Positions 33,500 through 40,585 of a stretch of 64,000 nucleotides of DNA are shown here, piece after piece; the stretch's first letter is position 1, and every line of letters begins with the position of its first letter. The position numbers were made by a program, and so were the translations under genes. The notes beneath the pieces were generated by a model. The model was not told the origin of the DNA and made no database searches. It saw nothing but the letters and a program-made list of their open reading frames with translations. This DNA is from an uncultured Lachnospiraceae bacterium (GTDB lineage: Bacteria > Bacillota > Clostridia > Lachnospirales > Lachnospiraceae), in assembly GCA_947178145.1 (NCBI GenBank), contig CAMWXE010000009.1, positions 22,958 to 86,957 on the forward strand. The letters are read 5' to 3'.

Positions 33500-33948
33500 T
33501 GATAAACGGCTCAAACGGACAAAGCATGCTCTCGCAGATACACAGAGCGTTTGGCGGCGGGGATGTCGACATCAGGACATACTCGCCCCTCACGCTGGCA
33601 TACATTGGTGATGCAGTGTTTGAGGTGATCATAAGGACGCTGATTGTGGAAAAGGGTCAAAGGGCGGCGCACACACTGCATAAGCACACGACAAAAGTAG
33701 TCTGTGCACAGACACAGGCGAAAATGATCGATGCGGTGTACGAGTGTCTGACGGAGGAAGAGCAGGACATTTACAGGAGAGGGAAGAACACAAAGCTTCA
33801 CTCGACGGCCAGGAGTGCGAGCCTTGCAGATTACCGCAAGGCGACTGGGTTTGAGGCGCTCTGTGGATATCTTTTTCTAAGGGACGACACGGTGAGGATA
33901 ACGCAGCTTGTCAGGCAGGCGATCGAAATGGCACAGATTGAGGTGTAA
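33484..33948 (+). CDS. mrnC: Mini-ribonuclease III
   Basis: This 154-residue RNase III-type domain lacks the dsRNA-binding domain and matures 23S rRNA ends in Firmicutes. 'YSPLTLAYIGDAVFEVIIR' holds the catalytic acidic cluster and 'RGKNTKLHSTA' follows, as in MrnC. The ATG lies within the end of cysS, with GGTGTGAAATGG context, implying translational coupling. An N-terminal extension of about 25 residues precedes the conserved start of the domain. Its place between cysS and rlmB is the standard gene order. Confidence 0.93.
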   Translation: MEKSLVINGSNGQSMLSQIHRAFGGGDVDIRTYSPLTLAYIGDAVFEVIIRTLIVEKGQRAAHTLHKHTTKVVCAQTQAKMIDAVYECLTEEEQDIYRRGKNTKLHSTARSASLADYRKATGFEALCGYLFLRDDTVRITQLVRQAIEMAQIEV

Positions 33949-33998
33949 CGTATTTATGTGCAAACAGGAATATTATTGAGAAAGGTGCTGCAAGTTAC

Positions 33999-34754
33999 AT
34001 GAGATATGAGGAATTTACAATAGAGGGAAGAAATGCAGTGATAGAGGCTTTTCGTGCGGGAAAGCCGATTGACAAGCTTTTGATACTGGATGGTGCACAG
34101 GATGGACCGATCCAGACAATCAAGCGGGAAGCAAAAAAGCGCGATACTGTGATCCGGTTTGTGACAAAAGAGCGGCTTGATCAGCTCAGTGAAACAGGAA
34201 AGCATCAGGGTGTGATCGCATACGCAGCGGCCTATGAGTACGCTGAGGTTGCGGATATCCTTGCGGCAGCACGTGCAAAGAAGGAACCGCCCTTTATCGT
34301 TCTATTGGATAATATCGAAGATCCACACAATCTGGGTGCGATTATCAGAACGGCGAACCTTGCGGGTGCCCATGGTGTTATCATTCCGAAGAACCGCGCG
34401 GCGGGACTTACCGCTGCAGTAGCCAGAACCTCTGCAGGAGCACTGAACTATACGCCTGTTGCAAGGGTTACCAATCTTGGAAAGACGATGGAGGAGCTCA
34501 AGAAGGAAGGTCTGTGGTTTGTCTGCGCAGATATGGACGGCACGACGATGTATCAGCTCGATCTCACAGGACCGATCGGGCTTGTGATTGGAAGTGAGGG
34601 AGATGGTGTGGGCAGGCTGGTCAGAGAGAAATGTGATTTTGTGGCATCGATTCCAATGAAGGGTGATATTGACTCCCTGAATGCTTCTGTCGCAGCAGGT
34701 GTGCTTGCATATGAGATTGTCAGACAGCGGATGCACTGTGTGCATGGAGGATAA
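33999..34754 (+). CDS. rlmB: 23S rRNA (guanosine-2'-O)-methyltransferase RlmB, SpoU family
   Basis: This 251-residue protein has an N-terminal RNA-binding domain ('IEGRNAVIEAFRAGKPIDKL') and a C-terminal SPOUT methyltransferase domain with the trefoil-knot motifs 'LLDNIEDPHNLGAIIRTAN', 'IGLVIGSEGDGV' and 'IPMKGDIDSLNASVAAGVL'. These bind S-adenosylmethionine and the target ribose. The assignment to RlmB rather than another TrmH-family enzyme rests on the gene order and the N-terminal domain. It ends 2 bp before sigH. Confidence 0.92.
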   Translation: MRYEEFTIEGRNAVIEAFRAGKPIDKLLILDGAQDGPIQTIKREAKKRDTVIRFVTKERLDQLSETGKHQGVIAYAAAYEYAEVADILAAARAKKEPPFIVLLDNIEDPHNLGAIIRTANLAGAHGVIIPKNRAAGLTAAVARTSAGALNYTPVARVTNLGKTMEELKKEGLWFVCADMDGTTMYQLDLTGPIGLVIGSEGDGVGRLVREKCDFVASIPMKGDIDSLNASVAAGVLAYEIVRQRMHCVHGG

Positions 34755-34756
34755 CT

Positions 34757-35413
34757 ATGCCAGGCGTATATGAAAGACTTACTGACGAGGAACTGATTGA
34801 TAAGCTGCGGAGTGGCGAGCAGCAGATAACGGACTACATTATGGATAAGTACAAGGATCTGGTTCGAAAAAAGGCAAAATCGATGTATATTCTCGGTGCT
34901 GACAATGAGGATCTCATCCAGGAGGGGATGATTGGACTATTCAAGGCAGTGCGTGATTATGATGCGGGGCGGGATGCCAGCTTCTATACCTTTGCCGACT
35001 TGTGTATATCACGCCAGATGTATAAGGCGGTACAGGCTTCGCGCAGGGAAAAGCACACGCCGCTCAATACATACATATCCATTTATGCAGATATGGCGGA
35101 AACGGAGAGTGACGGGAATAGTACAGAGCTTGTCAATGTGATCGCGTCGGCGGTGGAGACAAATCCAGAGCAGCTTATGATTGACAGGGAAAATGTGGCC
35201 GACATTGAGGCGATCATCGAGAAGGAACTGAGCAGCTTTGAGAAACAGGTACTTGATTTGTACATAACAGGTATGAGCTACTCGCAAATTGCAAAGGTAT
35301 TGTCGCGTGATGAGAAGTCCACGGACAATGCGCTGCAGAGACTGAAGTCAAAACTTAGGAAAGCAGTGAATAAAAAGGATAAAAAAAGATTTGATGGATG
35401 TGATTACAGATGA
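34757..35413 (+). CDS. sigH: RNA polymerase sigma-H factor (sporulation/stationary phase)
   Basis: This 218-residue sigma-70 family protein of the SigH type directs genes for entry into sporulation. Region 2 reads 'DLIQEGMIGLFKAVRDYD' followed by 'FYTFADLCISRQM', and region 4 'LDLYITGMSYSQIAKVLSRD' then 'ALQRLKSKLRK'. The ATG lies 2 bp after rlmB, without its own strong ribosome binding site, so translation is probably coupled. Its TGA stop overlaps the ATG of the receiver-domain gene (ATGA at 35410-35413). Confidence 0.95.
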   Translation: MPGVYERLTDEELIDKLRSGEQQITDYIMDKYKDLVRKKAKSMYILGADNEDLIQEGMIGLFKAVRDYDAGRDASFYTFADLCISRQMYKAVQASRREKHTPLNTYISIYADMAETESDGNSTELVNVIASAVETNPEQLMIDRENVADIEAIIEKELSSFEKQVLDLYITGMSYSQIAKVLSRDEKSTDNALQRLKSKLRKAVNKKDKKRFDGCDYR

Positions 35414-35850
35414 AAAGGAAAAAGGAACCAACGATTCAGAATAAACCCCAAATGTTGATTGTCGATGATAAGGCTGTCAACAGATATGTGTTAAAAAGTA
35501 TTTTTGAGGATTCTTATGAGATTATAGAGTGTCAGGACGGGCGGGTTGCAATGGAAGTACTGGAGGAAAAGCGCGATGAAGTGACAGCAGTACTGCTCGA
35601 CATTGTCATGCCTGTATGTGATGGTTTTGCGGTGTTAAAGTACATGAAGGAGACAGCACTTCACAGTGTACCCGTGATACTGATCAGCTCCAATGTAGAT
35701 GATAAGAATATCCACAAAGCATGCGCCTATGATGTCGCTGACTATATCCAGAAGCCATTTCAGGAGGAAGTGGTCAGACGGCGCGTGCAGAGAGTCATTG
35801 ACCTATATCAGACGAAAAGAACAAACATCGAATACGAACAGGCAGAATAA
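35410..35850 (+). CDS. Stand-alone receiver-domain response regulator
   Basis: This 146-residue protein consists of a single REC domain. 'MLIVDDKAVNR' contributes the acidic pair, 'VLLDIVMPVCDGF' the phosphoacceptor Asp64, 'ILISSN' the switch Ser, and 'YIQKPF' the conserved Lys. There is no DNA-binding or enzymatic output domain, so it probably passes phosphate on or acts by protein binding, like Spo0F or CheY. It overlaps the sigH stop codon by 4 bp. The hybrid kinase at 46285 in the same window also uses REC domains, but a link is not shown. Confidence 0.9.
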   Translation: MKRKKEPTIQNKPQMLIVDDKAVNRYVLKSIFEDSYEIIECQDGRVAMEVLEEKRDEVTAVLLDIVMPVCDGFAVLKYMKETALHSVPVILISSNVDDKNIHKACAYDVADYIQKPFQEEVVRRRVQRVIDLYQTKRTNIEYEQAE

Positions 35851-35872
35851 CAGGAAAGGGATTAGGATTGGT

Positions 35873-36703
35873 ATGAAATATGAGAATATTCAGGTAGCAG
35901 TCGAAGGGACAGTGCAGGCGACATTGTCACTTTATATACAGGAGGACTATGCAGATACTTATGGAGAGCGCAGGCGGCCGATGGTTCTGGTCTGTCCAGG
36001 CGGCGGGTATGAACATGTGTCAGTCAGGGAGGGAGAGCCAGTCGCGCTTCATTTTCTGACAGCGGGATGTCATGCGGCAGTGCTCTGGTATGATATCTCG
36101 AAGCAGGGCGTGGAGCATCCGCAGGAGCTCAAAGAGCTGGCGTGGTCTGTAGCTTATATCAGGGAACATGCAAAGCAGTATGCGATTGATCCGGACAAGA
36201 TACTGGTTGCCGGCTTTTCCGCAGGCGGACATCTCGCGGCAAGTCTTGGCTGCTTCTGGGATAAGGAATGGCTCGAAAAAGAGATGCAGATGCAGAGCGC
36301 ATGTTATCGGCCGAACGGCTTGATACTTGCCTATCCAGTCATCACATCGGGAGCGTTCGCACACAGGGGAAGTTTTGACAATCTGATGGGCGGGAAAGCA
36401 GGCGATAAACTGGCAGAGGAGCTGAGCCTGGAAAAGCAGGTGACGGATAAAGTACCGCCCGTATTTATGTGGCATACGTTTGAGGATGGCGCAGTGCCGC
36501 TTGAGAATTCTCTGATGTTTGCATCGGCACTCAGGGAAGCAGGGGTAAATTTTGAGTACCATGTATTTCCGCATGGCGGGCATGGATATGCGCTTGCCAC
36601 CAGGGAGACGGCCATGAAAGAGGGAGTGGAAATCGAGCCTCAGTGTGAACAGTGGATGGCCTTGTGCAGGAACTGGCTGAAGTATAATTTTGTGACATTA
36701 TAA
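35873..36703 (+). CDS. Alpha/beta hydrolase, BD-FAE/acetyl-esterase-like
   Basis: This 276-residue hydrolase has the oxyanion motif 'VLVCPGGGYEHVS', nucleophile 'AGFSAGGHLAAS', acid 'HTFEDGAVPLENS' and His in 'FPHGGHGYAL'. This layout matches carbohydrate esterases and BD-FAE-like enzymes that remove acyl groups from sugars. There is no signal peptide, so it acts in the cytoplasm. The ATG at 35873 follows AGGATTGGT, 22 bp after the receiver gene. The acyl substrate is not known. Confidence 0.85.
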   Translation: MKYENIQVAVEGTVQATLSLYIQEDYADTYGERRRPMVLVCPGGGYEHVSVREGEPVALHFLTAGCHAAVLWYDISKQGVEHPQELKELAWSVAYIREHAKQYAIDPDKILVAGFSAGGHLAASLGCFWDKEWLEKEMQMQSACYRPNGLILAYPVITSGAFAHRGSFDNLMGGKAGDKLAEELSLEKQVTDKVPPVFMWHTFEDGAVPLENSLMFASALREAGVNFEYHVFPHGGHGYALATRETAMKEGVEIEPQCEQWMALCRNWLKYNFVTL

Positions 36704-36730
36704 CGGAATAGAAATTTTATCATATTGCGG

Positions 36731-36765
36731 ACAAAAACAAGGAAGCCTGATTACTCAGGCTTCCT
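36731..36765. terminator. Terminator hairpin
   Basis: AGGAAGCCTGA-TTAC-TCAGGCTTCCT forms an 11-bp stem. A T-rich run follows it in the minus-strand direction and GTTGTG in the plus direction. It can end the hydrolase transcript and stop readthrough from the VanZ-like gene. The region 36766-36921 is AT-rich and holds no gene. Confidence 0.75.
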
Positions 36766-36921
36766 GTTGTGTAAAAGGGGAATTCTTCCGGAATTGCTAA
36801 TTAGCAAGTCTAACATCTCTGCTAAACATAATATAACTATACAATGAAACAAGTCTTTTATCTATAACTATATTGTAAAAATATAGCAATATATTAGCCA
36901 ATATGCTGTTAAAAAATATTA

Positions 36922-37446
36922 TCAGCGCGTGCTTAACGGCTCAAAGATGGTCTTTCTTCCAATATATCCAAAGACTCTGACAGACACGATCCCGACAAAA
37001 GAACCGCAGCTGTCAATGATGACATCCCGCACAGAGCTGCTGCGGCCGCTGACAAAGTATTGATGAAGTTCATCGAAGGATGCATACCCTGTACAGAGGA
37101 TTCCACCGGCGATAATCAACCAGATGCCTCGTATGCCATATACATACAGAGGGAATGCTATGGTAATGGCAAGCAGAAAGTATTCTGTAAAGTGCGCAGT
37201 TTTCCGCACATAAAAGTGTATTTTGCGGATACAGCGCGCTATCTGTGCGTCGGTCAATTCTAAGTCGAGTGCGCGGTCAGCAATGGATACCGCCTTGTAG
37301 GATACATTGTAGCTTAGATTAGAGCTGGCCGTACCATCCTGTGCAGAAAAGGAAAAGATCACATACATCATCAAGATTGCCGGAATAAAGGATAATGGTT
37401 TGAGAATAAAACGCAGTAATAACTTGATCAATCGTTTAACATTCAT
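36922..37446 (-). CDS. VanZ-like membrane protein
   Basis: This 174-residue protein has four hydrophobic segments with the VanZ family pattern: 'MYVIFSFSAQDGTAS', 'KTAHFTEYFLLA', 'SFDELHQYFVSGRSSSVRDV' and a final helix. In the vanA cluster, VanZ raises teicoplanin resistance by an unclear route. Chromosomal relatives are widespread and mostly unstudied. The ATG at 37446 is chosen because AGGAGAACC lies upstream. No other van gene is near. Confidence 0.88.
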   Translation of the reverse strand: MNVKRLIKLLLRFILKPLSFIPAILMMYVIFSFSAQDGTASSNLSYNVSYKAVSIADRALDLELTDAQIARCIRKIHFYVRKTAHFTEYFLLAITIAFPLYVYGIRGIWLIIAGGILCTGYASFDELHQYFVSGRSSSVRDVIIDSCGSFVGIVSVRVFGYIGRKTIFEPLSTR

Positions 37447-37604
37447 AATGGTTCTCCTGTAAAATGATAGTTTTATAGTAACTGGTAAAGATGGGATAAG
37501 CAAGAAATTTTTTATTAAGGAACTGTGAAAAAAGCAAGAATGGCTGTACTTTTTTGGGTTTTATGTTAAAATATAGTTATTACAACGCAGGGGAGGAACA
37601 TTTT

Positions 37605-38069
37605 ATGCAGGACAGTCTTAAACTTTCAAGGGATGAGATTATTATTTGTTACAAGGATGATGTGGCGCGACTGATGCGATATCTCTCGTGGCTTCAGGAG
37701 AAAAGCGGTACGGTTGCAACCGATATTTATAAAGGCGAGGGGATTGACAAAAGTTCTTTAGCAGTTCCGGTCTATGATTCGACGCTGCTTAGTTTTATTA
37801 AGGAAGTGAAGAAGACAGATTTCATCAACAGGAATTATGTGTATACTTTTTCGCGATATCGCATTAAGACAGTGGCGGACGAGCTCCGTGTGATCAGTGC
37901 CTGTTCTTTGCAGGAGATCGCTGTTTTGGGAGATATCTTATCCAAATATGTTCTGCGTGGCGATGTGAAGGGGGCAGTCTGGGCAGAGGGCCTCAAGAAT
38001 GGAGTGTATCTTGCACTGCTGACAAAGATGAAGGAGCTGATGGAGATCAGTAAGCCGTTGGAATATTGA
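37605..38069 (+). CDS. Conserved hypothetical protein
   Basis: This 154-residue, soluble, mixed alpha/beta protein was not assigned to a family. It has 'DEIIICYKDDVARLMRYLSW' near the N-terminus, then a mid part rich in charged residues ('VKKTDFINRNYVYTFSRYR') and a helical C-terminus. No signal peptide, membrane helix or catalytic motif is visible. GGGGAGGAACATTTT precedes the ATG, and a terminator follows 16 bp after the stop, so the gene is likely transcribed alone. Confidence 0.7.
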   Translation: MQDSLKLSRDEIIICYKDDVARLMRYLSWLQEKSGTVATDIYKGEGIDKSSLAVPVYDSTLLSFIKEVKKTDFINRNYVYTFSRYRIKTVADELRVISACSLQEIAVLGDILSKYVLRGDVKGAVWAEGLKNGVYLALLTKMKELMEISKPLEY

Positions 38070-38085
38070 GAAATATGTGCGAAAG

Positions 38086-38113
38086 AGCATGGTTTGTATG
38101 GAACCATGCTTTT
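38086..38113 (+). terminator. Terminator hairpin
   Basis: AGCATGGTT and AACCATGCT form a 9-bp stem around a 7-nt loop, followed by TTTTC. It ends the 37605 gene. Confidence 0.75.
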
Positions 38114-38143
38114 CATCTATGGATGCTGCACAAGGAGGAGAAT

Positions 38144-38557
38144 ATGCAGGAAACAGTAAGTAATACGACAATGACGCTTGACGAAGTGCGGGAGCGATTT
38201 TTGCATGACCGGTTTGCGACGGTGAATGGGGCTGTGATTGACGCGGTGGAGGAGGGATACGCGAAATGTTCCATGGAATTAAATGATACGCATCGCAATG
38301 CTATGGGAGCCGTCATGGGAGGAGCGATATTTACATTGGCGGATTTTGCCTTTGCGGTGGCTTCTAACTGGAATAAAAATCCACAGGTATCGCTCAGCGC
38401 TTCCATCAGTTTTCTCGGGAGAGCGAAGGGAGAGAAACTGATCGCGGAGGCACAGAAAATCAAAGAGGGAAGAAAGACCTGTTATTACGAAGTGAGGGTC
38501 AGTGATGAGCTTGGAAATCAGGTGGCACACATGACTTCTAATGGGTTTGCAGTGTGA
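38144..38557 (+). CDS. PaaI-family hotdog thioesterase
   Basis: This 137-residue hotdog-fold protein resembles PaaI-type acyl-CoA thioesterases. 'HRNAMGAVMGGAIFTLADFA' contains the HGG-like turn, the catalytic acidic residue and the central helix. 'SLSASISFLGRAKGEKLIAEA' and 'YYEVRVSDELGNQVA' follow in the usual order. It would hydrolyse aromatic or medium-chain acyl-CoA. AAGGAGGAGAAT precedes the ATG at 38144. No neighbouring degradation pathway helps narrow the substrate. Confidence 0.87.
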   Translation: MQETVSNTTMTLDEVRERFLHDRFATVNGAVIDAVEEGYAKCSMELNDTHRNAMGAVMGGAIFTLADFAFAVASNWNKNPQVSLSASISFLGRAKGEKLIAEAQKIKEGRKTCYYEVRVSDELGNQVAHMTSNGFAV

Positions 38558-38648
38558 TTTTCATGGAAAATCGTTCTGGAAGTTTATGCTTGTGAAAGCA
38601 GTGAATCATATTGGGAAAAATGGGAAATATATAATATAATAAAAGCAG

Positions 38649-38696
38649 CTGTTCAGAACAGGTCGATGCACTTGTGACCGGAAAATTCCTGAACAG
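38649..38696 (+). other. Inverted repeat upstream of lactate dehydrogenase
   Basis: CTGTTCAG (38649-38656) and CTGAACAG (38689-38696) form an 8-bp inverted repeat with a 32-nt loop in the leader of the dehydrogenase gene, just 24 bp before the start codon. It may be a leader hairpin or a protein-binding site. Confidence 0.35.
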
Positions 38697-38720
38697 TTGA
38701 AAGCAAGGAGGACTGAGAAT

Positions 38721-39677
38721 ATGAAAAATGTAGTGATCGACAAGAGAAAGGTAGCGATTGTCGGCTGTGGTTTTGTGGGTTCGGCCACGGCGTTCTGCCT
38801 GATGCAGAGCGGGCTGTTTTCCGAGATGGTACTGATCGATGCAGACCATGACAGGGCGGAGGGAGAGGCGCTTGACATCGCGCACGGCATTCCGTTTATC
38901 GGTCATGTGGATATCTATGCGGGCGGCTACGATGACATTGTGGACGCGTCGATTGTCATCATCACAGCGGGGGCAAACCAGAAGCCGGACGAGACAAGGC
39001 TTGATCTGGTACACAAGAATGTAGGGATTTACAAGAGTATTATCCCGGAGATTGCGAGCAGAAATTATCAGGGAATCCTGCTGATCGTGTCCAATCCGGT
39101 AGATATCCTGACTTATGTGGCATGCAGGCTCAGCAATATGCCGGAGGACAGGGTGATTGGCTCAGGAACAGTGCTTGACAGCGCGAGACTCAAATATAAA
39201 CTTGGCGAGCATCTCGATGTGGACAGCAAGAGTGTTCACGCGTTTATCATCGGTGAGCATGGGGACAGTGAGATTGCCGCATGGAGCAGCGCGAATGTAT
39301 CCGGCGTGCCGCTGAATGATTTCTGTGAGCTGAGAGGGCATTACCAGCATGAGGAATCCATGGAGCGGATTGCGGCGGAGGTCAAGAACTGCGCGTATGA
39401 GATTATCTCCAAGAAGAGGGCGACCTACTATGGTATCGCGATGTCAGTGAGGAGAATCTGCGAGGCGATTGTGCGGAATGAACGGTCTATTCTGCCAATA
39501 TCGCGCATGATACACGGAGAGTACGGCATTGAGGGTATCGCGCTGAGTATGCCGGCTGTGCTGGGTGAGGACGGCGTGCAGACGAGAGTGGCGATTTCCT
39601 TAAATGAGGAGGAGCAGGCGAAGCTGAGGCAGTCGGCGGATACGCTCGCATCGGTAATCAAAGAACTTGACATATAG
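38721..39677 (+). CDS. ldh: L-lactate dehydrogenase
   Basis: This 318-residue NAD-dependent 2-hydroxyacid dehydrogenase has the Rossmann motif 'VGCGFVGSATAF', the substrate loop 'GANQKPDETRLDLV', whose Gln at the selectivity position favours lactate over malate, 'IVSNPVDILTYV', 'GSGTVLDSARLKY' (Asp, Arg) and 'IIGEHGDSEIAAW' (catalytic His). It reduces pyruvate to L-lactate in fermentation. AAGGAGGACTGAGAAT precedes the ATG at 38721. A hairpin terminator follows. Confidence 0.93.
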   Translation: MKNVVIDKRKVAIVGCGFVGSATAFCLMQSGLFSEMVLIDADHDRAEGEALDIAHGIPFIGHVDIYAGGYDDIVDASIVIITAGANQKPDETRLDLVHKNVGIYKSIIPEIASRNYQGILLIVSNPVDILTYVACRLSNMPEDRVIGSGTVLDSARLKYKLGEHLDVDSKSVHAFIIGEHGDSEIAAWSSANVSGVPLNDFCELRGHYQHEESMERIAAEVKNCAYEIISKKRATYYGIAMSVRRICEAIVRNERSILPISRMIHGEYGIEGIALSMPAVLGEDGVQTRVAISLNEEEQAKLRQSADTLASVIKELDI

Positions 39678-39695
39678 TGGTGTGTGAAATACAGG

Positions 39696-39738
39696 GAAGC
39701 ACATTTTGCAGCGAATCGCTGCGGAGTGTGCTTCTTTT
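39696..39738 (+). terminator. Rho-independent terminator
   Basis: GAAGCACA and TGTGCTTC close a longer imperfect hairpin with an internal GCAGCGA-ATCGCTGC-type stem, followed by TTTTAT. It ends the lactate dehydrogenase transcript. Confidence 0.82.
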
Positions 39739-39833
39739 ATGCATGGAGTATTGATTCCCGCTGTATTGGCGGATGAGGGAAGCGCAGCAGTAACGGCAAA
39801 GTGCAATTGTTGAAAGAAATCTGTATTTAAGTA

Positions 39834-39862
39834 TTGACAACGAACGACCGTTAGCATATACT
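39834..39862 (+). promoter_or_regulatory. Feo promoter with DtxR-type dyad
   Basis: TTGACA, 17 bp, TATACT is a near-consensus promoter. The dyad GTTAGCATATACTAAC (39850-39865) covers the -10 hexamer. Core TTAG and CTAA arms are those of DtxR/IdeR iron-responsive operators, so repression by iron-loaded regulator is likely. The regulator itself is not in this window. Confidence 0.8.
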
Positions 39863-39958
39863 AACATATATGAGAAGGGGTTAATTATAATTTTACAAGC
39901 AAAACAGATTAGTGTCTGGAAAGCAATGCGTCTGTGCATGGGAAGAGGAGATGAGCGT

Positions 39959-40168
39959 ATGCCGCTTAGTATGGCGAATGTCGGTGAGGCGTTGGAGATT
40001 AAGAAGGTCGGCGGAAAAGAGGAGACGAGACAGTTTCTGGAGAAGCTGGGCTTTGTGGTTGGCGGAATCATCACAGTGGTATCCGATATCAACGGGAGCA
40101 TGATTGTCAATGTGAAGGATTCCCGGGTTGCCATTGGAAGGGATATGGCGAATAAGATTGTTGTATAG
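39959..40168 (+). CDS. feoA: FeoA, ferrous iron transport accessory protein
   Basis: This 69-residue SH3-like FeoA domain reads 'KVGGKEETRQFLEKLGFVVG' then 'VSDINGSMIVNVKDSRVAIG', the usual pattern. FeoA proteins bind FeoB or stimulate Fe(II) uptake. The ATG at 39959 follows GAGGAG with 8-bp spacing. Earlier in-frame ATGs would extend the protein past family length. It is the first of two feoA genes. Confidence 0.9.
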   Translation: MPLSMANVGEALEIKKVGGKEETRQFLEKLGFVVGGIITVVSDINGSMIVNVKDSRVAIGRDMANKIVV

Positions 40169-40248
40169 CTGTTATATCCGGCTATTCACATAGGGAACGT
40201 TCACGAGAGGGACAGTTCCTGGCAAAGATGGAAATGAGGAGGATGAAA

Positions 40249-40470
40249 ATGAGAACACTAAAGGAAGTGCAGTGCGGACAGACCGTGAAGGTGTCTAAGC
40301 TCAATGGTGAAGGGCCTGTCAAGAGAAGAATCATGGACATGGGCATCACAAAGGGCGTGGAGGTCTTTGTGCGCAAAGTGGCTCCGCTGGGCGATCCGGT
40401 GGAAGTGACGGTCAGAGGCTATGAGCTGTCTCTCAGGAAAGCTGACGCGGAAATGATTGTCGTGGAATAA
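40249..40470 (+). CDS. feoA: FeoA, second copy
   Basis: This 73-residue FeoA domain has 'KRRIMDMGITKGVEVFVRK' followed by 'PLGDPVEVTVRGYELSLRK', closer to the classical FeoA than the first copy. The ATG at 40249 is selected because GAGGAGG ends 6 bp before it. Upstream ATGs lie inside or before the ribosome binding site. It sits between the first feoA and feoB, an arrangement common in Clostridia. Confidence 0.93.
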   Translation: MRTLKEVQCGQTVKVSKLNGEGPVKRRIMDMGITKGVEVFVRKVAPLGDPVEVTVRGYELSLRKADAEMIVVE

Positions 40471-40484
40471 TTTTTTGACCAGTG

Positions 40485-40515
40485 GTTAGCAATAACTAAT
40501 CAAAATGAGTATAAT
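40485..40515 (+). promoter_or_regulatory. feoB promoter with second DtxR-type dyad
   Basis: GTTAGCAATAACTAAT (40485-40500) matches the dyad at 39850 in its TTAG/CTAA arms and spacing. TATAAT lies at 40510-40515, with TTAGCA as a weak -35 at 40486. feoB may therefore also have its own iron-controlled promoter. Confidence 0.65.
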
Positions 40516-40585
40516 AAAATAATTAGTAGAAATATCAAACGAGTCAATTACAGGTTTTGTCCTGTACAGACGAAAGGAGTAAAGT

